This document shows, one piece after another, positions 9,187-18,824 of a DNA stretch of 64,000 nucleotides. The notes under the pieces were generated by a model that had not been told where the DNA came from, did no database searches, and was given only the letters and a program-made list of their open reading frames with translations. Numbering within the stretch: position 1 is the stretch's first letter; the number at the start of each line of letters is the position of its first letter. The DNA lies in contig DAOROA010000005.1 in assembly GCA_035441325.1 (NCBI GenBank), positions 1 through 64,000 on the forward strand, in the 5' to 3' direction. This DNA comes from Competibacter_A sp002352125. GTDB taxonomy: Bacteria > Pseudomonadota > Gammaproteobacteria > Competibacterales > Competibacteraceae. Made by a program: the position numbers and the translations under genes.

Positions 9187-10531
9187 AAATCTCGCCAGCC
9201 GAACCGGTTCGAAAGCCGCCGCAGAAAGCTTGGGGCAAGCCATCGGTTTGCAACAACAGGGTCAACTGGATGCGGCAGAACGCCTCTACCGCCAGATTCT
9301 GCGGCAAAACCCGGAGCAGGTGGACGCGCTGCATTTTCTGGGCGTGCTCGCCGCGCAGCGAGGTCGATATCCCGAAGCGGTCGATTTGATTCGCCGTGCG
9401 CTCGTGTTGAATCCGAAGTACGCGGACGCCTGCAACAATCTGGGCAATGTGCTGGCGGCCATGGAACGGCTGGACGAGGCCGCAGAGGCTTACCGCCGGG
9501 CTATCGATCTGGCGCCCGGAAACGCCAGCGCTCATTGCAACCTGGGGGCGATGCTGCGACGAACCGGCCGGTTTGCCGAAGCCGAAGTCGCCTGCCGGCA
9601 AGCCATCGCGCTGAATCCCCGATTGGCGGAAGCCCATTTTAACCTGGCCAAGGCGCTGACCGCACTGGATCGGTACGAGGATGCGGTGGCGGCGTATCGC
9701 GAGGCGATTCGCTTGCGCCCCGGCCATGTTCCCGCCTACCGAAGTTTGGGAATGTTGCTGTACCGGCTGGGACGCGGCGAAGAAGCCGCCGACTTGTATC
9801 GGCTTTGGCTGGAGCGAGACCCGGCCAATCCGGTGGCCCGACACATGCTGGCGGCGCATTCGGGGTGCGATGTCCCGTTGCGGGCGGCGGACGACTATGT
9901 GCAAAAGCTGTTCGATGGGATGGCCGACGATTTCGATAGCCATCTTGTAAATCGTTTGGAGTACCGGGCGCCCGAGCTGGTCGCCCGAGCGGTTGCCGCC
10001 GCCGCGGGAGAGCCAAAGCAATCGCTGGCAGTTCTGGACGCCGGTTGCGGAACCGGTTTGTGCGGACCGCTGTTGCGTCCTTATGCCGCCCATCTAGCCG
10101 GCGTCGATTTGTCGCCGCGCATGGTGGAGAAGGCGCGCGCGCGCGAAGACTATCACGAGTTGGTGGTGGCGGAATTAAATGCTTTTCTGCGCGACCGGCC
10201 TGCAGCCTACGATTTGATCGTCTCGGCCGACACGCTGGTTTACTTTGGGGAGCTGGAAACGATTCTGACCGCCGCCGCCGGAGCATTGCGACCGAATGGC
10301 TGGCTGGTCTTTACGGTCGAGCGTTGCGCGGATTCGGAAGCGCCATCGGGTTTTCACCTCGACCCGAGCGGCCGCTACAGTCATTCCGAGCCGTATCTGC
10401 TGCGAATGCTGGCCCAGACAGGGATGACGGTCGGCGCCTTGGAGGAGGTGGTCTTGCGCATGGAAGGAGGACAACCGGTCGCCGGATTGTTGGTGTCGGC
10501 CCACCGGCCTCCCGTCGGCGGCGAGATATGA
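9167..10531 (+). CDS. TPR-repeat protein fused to class I SAM methyltransferase (copy 1)
   Basis: A 454-residue two-domain protein. Residues about 20-250 are tandem tetratricopeptide repeats with the usual W/L-G-Y-A-F-A-P spacing (for example YADACNNLGNVLAAMERLDEA). A Rossmann methyltransferase domain follows, with motif I VLDAGCGTG near residue 291, the acidic ribose-binding residue in GVDLSPRMVEKA, and a later ADTLVYFG. Such fusions occur in many environmental proteobacteria; their substrates are mostly unknown. The next gene is a diverged paralogue of the same architecture and an acyl carrier protein follows, so a small-molecule or cell-envelope modification role is possible (inference). 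The start overlaps the upstream gene. Confidence 0.82.
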   Translation: MNRKRRRNLASRTGSKAAAESLGQAIGLQQQGQLDAAERLYRQILRQNPEQVDALHFLGVLAAQRGRYPEAVDLIRRALVLNPKYADACNNLGNVLAAMERLDEAAEAYRRAIDLAPGNASAHCNLGAMLRRTGRFAEAEVACRQAIALNPRLAEAHFNLAKALTALDRYEDAVAAYREAIRLRPGHVPAYRSLGMLLYRLGRGEEAADLYRLWLERDPANPVARHMLAAHSGCDVPLRAADDYVQKLFDGMADDFDSHLVNRLEYRAPELVARAVAAAAGEPKQSLAVLDAGCGTGLCGPLLRPYAAHLAGVDLSPRMVEKARAREDYHELVVAELNAFLRDRPAAYDLIVSADTLVYFGELETILTAAAGALRPNGWLVFTVERCADSEAPSGFHLDPSGRYSHSEPYLLRMLAQTGMTVGALEEVVLRMEGGQPVAGLLVSAHRPPVGGEI

Positions 10532-10573
10532 AAAACCGCCCTCGATACTATCCCGATACTTTGAGGAGGCGCT

Positions 10574-11998
10574 TTGAGCGACGTTGAAAAGCCTGGAAGT
10601 CCAGATTCTGCGCCCGGTAAGGATTCCCGTCTCGCCGACATCGCGACATGGTTGGCGCAGGGGTTGAGCTGGCATCGAAAGGGTAACCTGATCGAAGCCC
10701 AAGCGCTTTACCAGCGCGTCCTCGACCATCGGCCCAAGCATCCGGAAGCGCTGAATTACATGGGAATTCTCCAACAGCAGCGCGGCCAGTCGGGCCGGGC
10801 GGAACAGTTGATTCGCCAAGCCATTCTCAGCGCTCCCGGTTACGCGGCCGCGTATGCCAACCTCGGCAATGTCTTGCTGGTCCAGCGACGCTACGAGGAC
10901 GCCATAACCGCGTACCGGCAGGCGATTCTTCTCGGGCCGGACGAAGTGGAAGCTTGCGTCAATCTGGGCGCGGTGCTGAGGGGATTGGGGCGATTGCCGG
11001 AAGCGCTGGAAGCCTATCGGCAGGCCAAGGCCCGGCGCCCGCTGGACGTCGAAATCCGTCTCCGCCTCGGAACGATTCTGGCCGAACTGGAGCAGACCGG
11101 CGAGGCGGTCGCCGTTCTCGAAGAAGCGTTGCGCGATAATCCGACCCACGAAGAGGTGGCCAAGCAGTTGGGCACTTTACTGCATCGTTTGGGGCGGGTC
11201 GAAGATGCTCGGGTCGTGTTCGGGAATGCGGTGTTCCAATTGGGAGACGACAAGAGCGCGTTGACCTTGTTGCAACATTGGCTGCGGCTGATGCCGGATG
11301 ATCGGATCGCCCAGCACCGCTTGGCTGCATGGCTCGGACAAGACGAAATACCGGTCCGCGCTTCCGACGCTTACGTGACGTACTTGTTCGACCATTACGC
11401 CGATCAATTCGATAGCCATTTGCTGGAACAACTGAACTATCGGGCCCCGGCGGTCATCGTGGCGCAAATTGCCGAAATTCTGGAAGTGCCCGCCGCGCGA
11501 CTAGACATTCTGGACGCCGGTTGCGGCACGGGGTTGTGCGCCCCCCTGCTCCGTCCCTATGCGCGCCATCTGACGGGCGTGGACCTGTCGCCGCGAATGC
11601 TGGACAAGGCGCGCGAGCGGGGCGGCTACGACGAGCTGGTGGTGGCCGAGCTGACGGCGTTCCTCGCCGGGCAGCAAAGCGCTTACGACCTGATCGTGTC
11701 GGCCGATACGCTGGTGTATTTCGGGGCACTGGATGCGGTCTTGCATGCCGTTACGGCCGCGCTGCGTCCGGGGGGCTGGCTGGCGTTCACGGCGGAGGCT
11801 CTGGTGGATACCGCGCCACCGGCCGGTTTTCGGCTTAACCCGAGCGGCCGTTATAGCCATACGGCCGAATACCTTGATCGAAGCCTAAAAGCGGCCGGTT
11901 TGGAGGTGCGAACGATCACGGAGGCCACCCTGCGTTTGGAAAACGACCAGCCGATGGTGGGATACGTGGTGCTGGCGCGCCGACCAATTCCCACCTAA
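10574..11998 (+). CDS. TPR-repeat protein fused to class I SAM methyltransferase (copy 2)
   Basis: A 474-residue paralogue of the preceding protein. It has N-terminal TPRs (about residues 20-270) and a C-terminal methyltransferase with ILDAGCGTG near residue 314, GVDLSPRMLDKA, and the shared ADTLVYFGAL. The methyltransferase halves of the two copies are very similar (for example DLIVSADTLVYFG in both), while the TPR halves have drifted more, pointing to an old tandem duplication. The chosen start is TTG at 10574 with a strong GAGGAGG at 10563-10569. It lies 42 bases after copy 1, probably in one operon. Confidence 0.82.
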   Translation: MSDVEKPGSPDSAPGKDSRLADIATWLAQGLSWHRKGNLIEAQALYQRVLDHRPKHPEALNYMGILQQQRGQSGRAEQLIRQAILSAPGYAAAYANLGNVLLVQRRYEDAITAYRQAILLGPDEVEACVNLGAVLRGLGRLPEALEAYRQAKARRPLDVEIRLRLGTILAELEQTGEAVAVLEEALRDNPTHEEVAKQLGTLLHRLGRVEDARVVFGNAVFQLGDDKSALTLLQHWLRLMPDDRIAQHRLAAWLGQDEIPVRASDAYVTYLFDHYADQFDSHLLEQLNYRAPAVIVAQIAEILEVPAARLDILDAGCGTGLCAPLLRPYARHLTGVDLSPRMLDKARERGGYDELVVAELTAFLAGQQSAYDLIVSADTLVYFGALDAVLHAVTAALRPGGWLAFTAEALVDTAPPAGFRLNPSGRYSHTAEYLDRSLKAAGLEVRTITEATLRLENDQPMVGYVVLARRPIPT

Positions 11999-12120
11999 GT
12001 TGGTCGTGCGGCTGGATTCTTGTCGGCGTCAACGCTATCTTGACTGTCTACGCGCGCCCAGCGGCTCGATACCCGCGCCCAGCGCTTTTCCTTGGCTTTC
12101 CATTCCAGGAGATGGTCTCG

Positions 12121-12378
12121 ATGGTCGAGTTCGACGACATACGGCAACTGATCGGCGAGCTGTTGCTTTTGGGCGACCGGATAGAAAAGATCGGTCCGGA
12201 TACCCTGCTGGTAGGTAGTATTCCGGAATTCGACTCGATGGCCGCGGTTACTTTGATCCACGCTCTGGAAGAGCGGTTCGGCATTTGGGTCGAAGATGAC
12301 GAGATCGGTGCAGAGGTTTTTGAAACGTTCGGGAAAGTCTACGAGTTCGTTCTGGATAAAATCGCGGCTGGCGCGTGA
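12121..12378 (+). CDS. Acyl carrier protein-like (phosphopantetheine-binding) protein
   Basis: An 85-residue four-helix carrier protein. The attachment site is Ser39 in PEFDSMAAVTL, equivalent to the DSL/DSM motif modified by 4'-phosphopantetheine, and it is followed by the recognition helix. The frame is open further upstream, but AGGAG at 12107-12111 sits 9 bases before the ATG at 12121, so the short start is preferred. It is not the fatty acid synthase ACP, since no fab genes flank it. It follows the tandem TPR-methyltransferases and may carry their acyl or peptidyl substrate (inference). Confidence 0.82.
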   Translation: MVEFDDIRQLIGELLLLGDRIEKIGPDTLLVGSIPEFDSMAAVTLIHALEERFGIWVEDDEIGAEVFETFGKVYEFVLDKIAAGA

Positions 12379-12441
12379 GTTTCGGTGGCCGGACGGTTCG
12401 ATATGCCGTGCCGGCCCTAGCGGGCAGGATCGCGAGGCGCG

Positions 12442-12894
12442 TCAGATGCGGAACGACAGAGATTGGAAAACGTCTTCGGTCATGCCCTGAAACATACTCA
12501 AGGCGTCCCAATCGTCCCAGGATTCTTGGATGCGGCCATTTTCGATCCGGTGAAAACTCATGCCGGTCACGGACATCGCCTGACCGCTGGGCGCGATGCT
12601 CATGAATTCGCCGCGATGCGTGCCGCGCGCGATCCAGCGCGATGCGATCTTGTTGCCTTCGGCGACCTGGTCCTGAATTTCGAAGCGGGTATCGGGAAAG
12701 GAGAAGTGATACATCGCGATCAATTGCTTGAACGCTTCGATGCCGCGCACCGGCTCGGACAGGGTCGCGATGTGTCCGACGTAGTCCGGCGAGAGAATTT
12801 CGTCCGCGACCGCCAGATTGCCTTGGCTCCAAATCGCTTCGAAGTTGCGCCGGACCAGGGCCTTGTTGGCTTCCAAAACACTGCTGTCTGACAT
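12442..12894 (-). CDS. SnoaL-like ester cyclase/polyketide-cyclase family protein
   Basis: A 150-residue protein of the SnoaL-like NTF2-fold superfamily. It shows NKALVRRNFEAIWSQGN, ILSPDYVGH, the RGIEAFKQLI helix, and late strands MSFHRIENGRIQESWDDWD. Proteins of this type are annotated as ester cyclases, but most have no proven substrate. It is encoded on the strand opposite its neighbours, convergent with the ACP gene, with its own promoter region toward 13000. The length is typical. Confidence 0.8.
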   Translation of the reverse strand: MSDSSVLEANKALVRRNFEAIWSQGNLAVADEILSPDYVGHIATLSEPVRGIEAFKQLIAMYHFSFPDTRFEIQDQVAEGNKIASRWIARGTHRGEFMSIAPSGQAMSVTGMSFHRIENGRIQESWDDWDALSMFQGMTEDVFQSLSFRI

Positions 12895-13151
12895 TGCGGC
12901 TTCTCCTTCGACATGCGGAATGCAACGGGCGGCAACCGATACGTTCGTTAGTGTAATCCGTTCCAGACTAGGCCGCTACGGGCCGGGCAGGCGGTACCTG
13001 CTATAATCAACGATGGTCCACGCAAGGTTATCCTGTCCGATAAGTGTTTGAACGGATCGCTTTTTTCGGGCTGCCTTGGTTTTTCGACAACGCCGCTACC
13101 CGACGGTCGCGCCGATCGCGCGATCACCAACCGGCCCAGAGAGATCGGATC

Positions 13152-15329
13152 ATGCAACAGCGAAGCCCGTCGTATTTCCAGGACGTCGATACCTGCGTGG
13201 AGGAGATCGTCGTCCGGGTCGGCAAACGAATCGTGCTCGGTATTCCATTGGGAATCGGTAAGCCCAATCCTTTGGTGAACGCGCTGTACCGGCGGGCGAA
13301 AGCGGACCCGGAACTGCGGCTCAAAATTTTGACCGCGATTACCGTCGAGACGCCCAAAGGATCCAGCGATCTGGAAAAACGGTTTCTGGAACCCTTCGTC
13401 GAGCGGGTGTTCGGTAACTATCCCGATCTGGAGTATGCAGGCGATTTGCGCAACGGCCAGTTGCCGGCCAACGTCGAAGTGGCCGAATTCTTTTTCAAAC
13501 CCGGCGGTTTCCTGAACGTGCCGATGCAGCAGCAAAACTACATCAGCACCAATTACACTCACGCCGCGCGGGACTTGATGGAAAACGGCATCAACGTGCT
13601 GGCTCAGATGGTCGCCGCGCGCGAGGTAGATGGCGAATCGTGGTTCAGCTTCGGCAGCAATCCCGACGTGACTCTGGATTTGTTGCCGATGATCGAGGAG
13701 GCGCGCCGCCAAGGGCAGCCGGTGGTGACGGTCGCCCAAGTCAACCGCGAAATGCCGTTCATGTACCACGACGCCATGATCCGGCCAGTCGCTTTTGATC
13801 TAGTGCTCGATCATCCCGGTTGTGACTTTCGGCTGTTCGGTGCCCCCAACATGCCGGTGGATGCCGCCGATTATCTGCTCGGATTGCAGGCCAGCGCCCT
13901 GATTCGCGACGGCGGCACCCTGCAGATCGGCATCGGCTGTCTGGGGGATGCCATCGTCCATTTCTGTCGGCTGCGGCAACGGCAAAACGCGCTCTACAAT
14001 CAACTGTTGGCCGATTCGCGTATCTTGGATCACCACGGTGATTTGATCCAACGCATCGGTGGAACCGAACCGTTCGCGCAAGGGCTGTATGGCGCCAGCG
14101 AGATGTTCGTCAACGGTTTTTTGCACCTGTACCGGGACGGTATCCTCAAGCGCAAGGTTTACGATCATATCCCTTTGCAACGCCTGCTCAACGATGGCGC
14201 GATCACCGAGGCGGTGGATGCGCAAACGCTGCGAGTTCTGCTGGAACGAGGAGTGATTCCGGCCCGCTTGGCCGAGGCCGATGTCGGATTTTTGCGCAAA
14301 TTTGGGATATTCAACGATCGGGTCTGCTACCGGGATGGCGATTTGGTGATGGGCGAAACCGTGCGGGTTCCAGCCGATTTGGAGCGGCCGGAAAGCTACG
14401 CGGCGGTAGTCGCGAACGGTCTCGGCGACCGTCTCCAAGGCGGCATCTTGATGCACGGCGGTTTCTTCATGGGGCCGCAGGATTTTTACGAGGCGCTGCG
14501 CACGCTGCCCGAGCGGGAAAGCCGGCAGATCTGCATGACCACGGTGCGGAAGATCAACCACCTCTACGGCAACGAAGAACTGGCGACGCTACAACGGCGG
14601 GATGCTCGCTTCATCAATACCACCATCATGATGACGCTGATGGGCGCGGCGGTGTCGGACGGGCTGGAAAACGGCCAAGTGATCAGCGGGGTGGGCGGTC
14701 AATATAACTTCGTGGCCATGTCCCACGAATTGCCGGGCGCTCGCTCTATCCTGATGCTGCGCAGCACGCGGGAGAGCGGCTCGATCACCTCCTCGAACAT
14801 CGTTTGGAGCTATGGCCACACGACCGTTCCGCGCCATTTGCGCGATATCGTCATCACGGAATACGGCATCGCCGATTTGCGTGGACGGTCGGACAAAGAG
14901 GTGATTCTTGCCCTGCTGAACATCGCCGATTCGCGCTTTCAGCCGGAACTGCTGGAGAAAGCCAAGCGGGCCGGCAAAATTCCTCGCGATTACCAGATTC
15001 CGCAACCGTATCTCAACAATACGCCGAGCCAAATTCAGTCGCGGTTGGCGAAGTACCAAGAAATGGGAGTGTTGCCCGATTTTCCGCTAGGAACCGATTT
15101 CACCGAGGAAGAAATCGTCTTGGGACGGGTGCTCAAGGGGCTCAAACTGCGGTTGTCGACCAAGGGGGCTCTGATGAAAACCATCGTCAGGGCGATGACG
15201 GCCGGTTCGGCATCCGAAACGGCCGAGCGGTATTTGGCTCGCTTGAAGCTCGATCAGCCGACCGGCCAAAGAGACAAGATGATTCAAAAGCTCATCGTGT
15301 CCGAGTTGATTGCAGGTGGGTACGTCTGA
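13152..15329 (+). CDS. Acetyl-CoA hydrolase/transferase family protein
   Basis: A 725-residue protein from the ATG at 13152; an in-frame GTG at 13044 would add 36 unconvincing residues. The C-terminal two thirds carry acetyl-CoA hydrolase/CoA-transferase motifs, including QIGIGCLGDAI, HGGFFMGPQDFYEAL, ISGVGGQYNFV and the late TEYGIADLRGRSDKEV. The family interconverts acyl-CoA and free acid or transfers CoA between carboxylates. The protein is longer than the roughly 500-residue Ach1/Cat1 forms and fits the long bacterial subgroup. It ends in a hairpin shared with the convergent glgB. The exact CoA donor cannot be told from sequence. Confidence 0.85.
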   Translation: MQQRSPSYFQDVDTCVEEIVVRVGKRIVLGIPLGIGKPNPLVNALYRRAKADPELRLKILTAITVETPKGSSDLEKRFLEPFVERVFGNYPDLEYAGDLRNGQLPANVEVAEFFFKPGGFLNVPMQQQNYISTNYTHAARDLMENGINVLAQMVAAREVDGESWFSFGSNPDVTLDLLPMIEEARRQGQPVVTVAQVNREMPFMYHDAMIRPVAFDLVLDHPGCDFRLFGAPNMPVDAADYLLGLQASALIRDGGTLQIGIGCLGDAIVHFCRLRQRQNALYNQLLADSRILDHHGDLIQRIGGTEPFAQGLYGASEMFVNGFLHLYRDGILKRKVYDHIPLQRLLNDGAITEAVDAQTLRVLLERGVIPARLAEADVGFLRKFGIFNDRVCYRDGDLVMGETVRVPADLERPESYAAVVANGLGDRLQGGILMHGGFFMGPQDFYEALRTLPERESRQICMTTVRKINHLYGNEELATLQRRDARFINTTIMMTLMGAAVSDGLENGQVISGVGGQYNFVAMSHELPGARSILMLRSTRESGSITSSNIVWSYGHTTVPRHLRDIVITEYGIADLRGRSDKEVILALLNIADSRFQPELLEKAKRAGKIPRDYQIPQPYLNNTPSQIQSRLAKYQEMGVLPDFPLGTDFTEEEIVLGRVLKGLKLRLSTKGALMKTIVRAMTAGSASETAERYLARLKLDQPTGQRDKMIQKLIVSELIAGGYV

Positions 15330-15332
15330 AAG

Positions 15333-15361
15333 AACAAGGCGCCGAATCACTGCGCCTTGTT
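15333..15361. terminator. Bidirectional hairpin between convergent genes
   Basis: A perfect 10-bp inverted repeat, AACAAGGCGC (15333-15342) and GCGCCTTGTT (15352-15361), with a 9-base loop. It sits 4 bases after the stop of the CoA hydrolase gene and 30 bases before the end of glgB on the other strand. The T-tracts are weak on both sides, so termination is inferred from position and stem stability. Confidence 0.6.
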
Positions 15362-15391
15362 ATCTGTCTTGATGCCTCTTAAATCGGCGGT

Positions 15392-17701
15392 TTATTCCGG
15401 TTGCGCCAATTCTTCCTCGATCACGACCGTCGCCGCGCTCGATTCTTCTTGCAACGCTACAGGCTCGGCCGGGATTTCTTCCTCGATGTTCGCCAAAACC
15501 GGCAAGGGTTCGGGCAAGGGTTCCGGTCGCAGGACGATGCCGCCTAGCGGTGGGACGGTAATGGAGATCGAATAGGGGTGTTCCATCCAAGGCCGCTCCT
15601 CGGCGATCAGCTCGATATCCCCGTTGCCGACCCCGCTGCCGGCGTAGTAATGGGAATCCGAATTGAACACTTCCGAATAGCGACACTGCCGCGGTACGCC
15701 GATGCGATAGTCATGGCGGGGTACCGGGGTGAAGTTGACCACCACTATCAGGAAGTCGTTATCCTTTTTGCGCAGGTAGCTCAGGATGGATTGTTCGGCA
15801 TCGTGGCAATCGATCCAGGAGAAGCCCTGCCACTCGAACTCGTAGTGGTGCAGCTCCGGGCTGTTGTGGTAGAGCCGGTTCAAGTCCTTGACCATCAACT
15901 GCATTCCTTGGTGGAAACCGTACTGGAGCACGTACCAGTCGAGCGTGGTGGCGCTGTTCCACTCGGTGCCCTGACCGAACTCGGTTCCCATGAACAGCAG
16001 CTTCTTGCCGGGATGCGTGAACATATAAGTGTACAGCAGCCGCAGATTGGCAAAGCGCTGCCATTCGTCGCCCGGCATCTTGTTCAGCATCGAGCCCTTG
16101 CCGTGCACCACCTCGTCGTGCGAAAACGGCAGCATGAAGTTCTCGGTGAAGCAGTACAGCATGCTGAAAGTCAGCAGATCGTGGTGGTATTTGCGGTGCA
16201 CCGGATTCTGCGCCATGTAGCGCAACGTGTCGTTCATCCAGCCCATGTTCCACTTCATGCTGAAACCCAGGCCACCGAGGTAAGTGGGCCGGGTCACCTG
16301 CGGCCAGGAGGTCGATTCCTCGGCGACCACCATCGCGCCGGGATGCTCGCTGTGGACCACGGTGTTGAGTTCGCGCAGAAAATCGATCGCTTCCAAATTT
16401 TCGCGCCCGCCGTACTTGTTGGGAATCCACTCGCCTTCCTTACGCGAATAGTCCAGGTACAGCATCGAGGCGACCGCGTCCACCCGCAGCCCATCGAGGT
16501 GGAACTCCTCGATCCAGTACAGGGCGCTGGACAACAGGAAATTCTTCACCTCGTAGCGACCGAAGTTGAAGATCAGCGTAGACCAGTCGAGGTGCTCGCC
16601 CTTGCGGGGGTCGGCGTGCTCGTAGAGCGGTTCGCCGTCGAAGCGGGCCAGACCGTGGGCGTCCTTGGGGAAATGCGCCGGCACCCAATCGAGAATCACG
16701 CCGATATCGTGCTGGTGGCAGTAATCGATGAAGTAGCGAAAGTCGTCCGGTGTGCCAAAGCGGCTGGTCGGCGCGTAGTAGCCAGTGGTCTGGTAACCCC
16801 ACGAAGCGTCGTAAGGGTGTTCGGTGATCGGCAGCAGTTCGATGTGGCTAAAACCCATGTCCTTGATGTAATCGACCAGTTGGTGCGCGAGTTCCCGGTA
16901 GTTCAGGAACTCGCCTTCCGGTCCGCGCCGCCACGAGCCGAGATGGATTTCGTAGATGGACATCGATGCGTGCAGCCAGTCGGCGTTTTTGCGCTTGTTC
17001 ATCCAATCCTCGTCCCGCCAAGCGTACTGGTCTGGCTTGGGGACGATGGTGGCGGTGCTGGGGCGCATTTCGAAATGCTGGCCGTAGGGATCGGATTTCA
17101 GAAAAATCGTCCCGCTATGGCGATTGCGGATCTCGAATTTGTACAGATCGCCCGGATACAAGTTGGGGATAAACAGCTCCCAGACGCCGCTGCCACCGCG
17201 GACCCGCATCGGATGAATCCGGCCGTCCCAGCGGTTGAAGCTACCGACCACGCTGACCCGTTCGGCGTTGGGTGCCCAGACCGCAAACAGCACGCCGGGG
17301 ATGCCATCCGCAGTATGCAGATGGGCGCCGAGAAACCGGTAGGCGTGCCAATGCTTGCCTTCGCCGAACAAATACAGGTCGAAATCGGGCAATTGTGGCG
17401 GAAAGCAGTACGGATCGTAGGAAATGTGCTCGTGGTGGTCGGAATCGCGCCAGATCAATCGGTAGCGGTCGGGAACTTGCTCGGGTTTACCTTGCCACTC
17501 GAACAGATCGGTGTTCGGGACTCGCTGCATCGGCAGGTTGCCCTCGGCGATGTGAACCTCTTGGGCATAAGGTAGATGGGCGCGAACCACGACCTTCTTG
17601 TCCTGGGGATGACGGCCCAGCACGGCGAAGGGGTCATGATGGCGGGCTTCGAGGATTCGTCGTAATTCGGGTTGAATTTTCGGGCTCGTCACGTTTTTCA
17701 T
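15392..17701 (-). CDS. glgB: 1,4-alpha-glucan branching enzyme GlgB
   Basis: A 769-residue GH13 branching enzyme that makes alpha-1,6 branches in glycogen. An N-terminal CBM48 region (about residues 120-220) precedes the catalytic barrel. The catalytic residues are visible: Asp in LRVDAVASML (about 404), Glu in VVAEES (about 459) and the transition-state Asp in FSHDEVVHG (about 528), matching E. coli 405/458/526. The enzyme normally ends near the beta-sandwich motif GGIVLRPE. Here about 45 more residues follow, rich in Glu, Pro and Ala, ending VVIEEELAQPE; this acidic tail is unusual. No other glg gene is nearby, so the gene stands alone. Confidence 0.97.
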   Translation of the reverse strand: MKNVTSPKIQPELRRILEARHHDPFAVLGRHPQDKKVVVRAHLPYAQEVHIAEGNLPMQRVPNTDLFEWQGKPEQVPDRYRLIWRDSDHHEHISYDPYCFPPQLPDFDLYLFGEGKHWHAYRFLGAHLHTADGIPGVLFAVWAPNAERVSVVGSFNRWDGRIHPMRVRGGSGVWELFIPNLYPGDLYKFEIRNRHSGTIFLKSDPYGQHFEMRPSTATIVPKPDQYAWRDEDWMNKRKNADWLHASMSIYEIHLGSWRRGPEGEFLNYRELAHQLVDYIKDMGFSHIELLPITEHPYDASWGYQTTGYYAPTSRFGTPDDFRYFIDYCHQHDIGVILDWVPAHFPKDAHGLARFDGEPLYEHADPRKGEHLDWSTLIFNFGRYEVKNFLLSSALYWIEEFHLDGLRVDAVASMLYLDYSRKEGEWIPNKYGGRENLEAIDFLRELNTVVHSEHPGAMVVAEESTSWPQVTRPTYLGGLGFSMKWNMGWMNDTLRYMAQNPVHRKYHHDLLTFSMLYCFTENFMLPFSHDEVVHGKGSMLNKMPGDEWQRFANLRLLYTYMFTHPGKKLLFMGTEFGQGTEWNSATTLDWYVLQYGFHQGMQLMVKDLNRLYHNSPELHHYEFEWQGFSWIDCHDAEQSILSYLRKKDNDFLIVVVNFTPVPRHDYRIGVPRQCRYSEVFNSDSHYYAGSGVGNGDIELIAEERPWMEHPYSISITVPPLGGIVLRPEPLPEPLPVLANIEEEIPAEPVALQEESSAATVVIEEELAQPE

Positions 17702-18242
17702 CCTGTTGTGTTGACGGTTGAGGGTGATGCCCGACGGCGGTTGGCGCGCCAGACCGCGAATGGCCTGCTGGTGATGCCACTAGCGTTGCGGCGTTGCTTG
17801 ACATCGGGTAAGTGGCGGGCGCTTGGAGATGGGCGCCAAGCGCCGAGCGCACCAATTATTATCGCTTCATTATAACGCGAATCGCCCAAAGGATGGTTTT
17901 CCGTAAGGGTATCGCGGCGGCTGGGGCGAAAAGCGAACGTTGCCGTTCGATGGGCCGGTACCGGGCCCGAGCCGGCGGTCGATTCGGGGTCGGCGACGAG
18001 CGCCGGCTGTTCGGGATTAATCGGATCTCGACCTTGCGGGTAAAGCCGGCCTTGATCGGCATCGATCCGGATCGCGAATCGATCAAATCGATTTTGATTG
18101 TAGCTTATCTCGGCTGGGGTAGTTCGTGAGGAAGAGATTCGTCGTATGCTGGCATCCCCGCGTCCCCGTAGTCTGATAAGATTATGGCCGTACCATCCAT
18201 AACGATTTACGATTCGACTAAAACGCGTTCGAAGGGCGATCC
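17702..18242. other. Intergenic region between divergent glgB and cytochrome gene
   Basis: 541 bases without a convincing gene; the open frames across it have no recognisable protein. On the minus strand a perfect TATAAT (plus-strand 17869-17874) lies about 168 bases upstream of glgB without a good -35 box, and could be part of its promoter. No repeats or RNA genes were recognised. Confidence 0.4.
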
Positions 18243-18638
18243 ATGAACTCTCGTAAACTGCTTGCATTCGCGTTGGTTTTGGGGCTGGGCATGTCAGCGG
18301 GCTGTTCCGGCGAAAAAACGGATAAGCCAGTGAGCTTCCAGAAGGACGTGTATCCGATTTTGAAAGCGAGCTGCGCGGAGTGCCATACCCCGCCCGATGG
18401 CGAGGGTTACCAAAAGAGTGGTCTGGCGGTGAGCACGTATGAGGAATTGATGAAAGGGACCAAGATGGGCCCGGTCATCATCCCCGGCCAAAGCTTGAAC
18501 AGTAGCTTGAACCGGCTGATCGAAGGCCGGCCCGGCGTGAATCCTTCCATCCAGATGCCCCACGGCAAGGTGAAGCTGCCGGAGGAAAAATTGGTCATGA
18601 TCCGCAAATGGGTGGATCAGGGCGCCAAAAACAATTAG
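18243..18638 (+). CDS. c-type cytochrome lipoprotein, planctomycete-type heme domain
   Basis: A 131-residue exported protein. The N-terminus is a lipoprotein signal (LGMSAGC, cysteine at about residue 20), so it is probably anchored in an envelope membrane facing the periplasm. The heme-binding motif CAECH lies near residue 42, within FQKDVYPILKASCAECHTPP, the pattern of planctomycete-type cytochrome c domains. A later IQMPHGKVKLPEEKL supplies a plausible axial Met. It is monohaem and would carry electrons, but no oxidoreductase partner is adjacent. Confidence 0.85.
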   Translation: MNSRKLLAFALVLGLGMSAGCSGEKTDKPVSFQKDVYPILKASCAECHTPPDGEGYQKSGLAVSTYEELMKGTKMGPVIIPGQSLNSSLNRLIEGRPGVNPSIQMPHGKVKLPEEKLVMIRKWVDQGAKNN

Positions 18639-18824
18639 CCGCCCTCGCGCCTTCCCCGTTTTTATCCGCCAATTTTCTTCCGGGCCGGGGGAGGCGCGAT
18701 ATCCGCTGGATTTTCGCAAAAAACCAAATTCGAATCCGTCCGCCCGAATTCCCTGTTTTCTGCCGTGCCGGTTTTTCGGCGTCGGCGCAGTGTTCCATTA
18801 TTGGATCGCTTTCTGGGGATGCAT

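Noticed and set aside
15578..17575. A 665-codon open frame antisense to glgB
   Set aside because: It is a codon-bias shadow of glgB in high-G+C DNA, and its translation has no recognisable domain.
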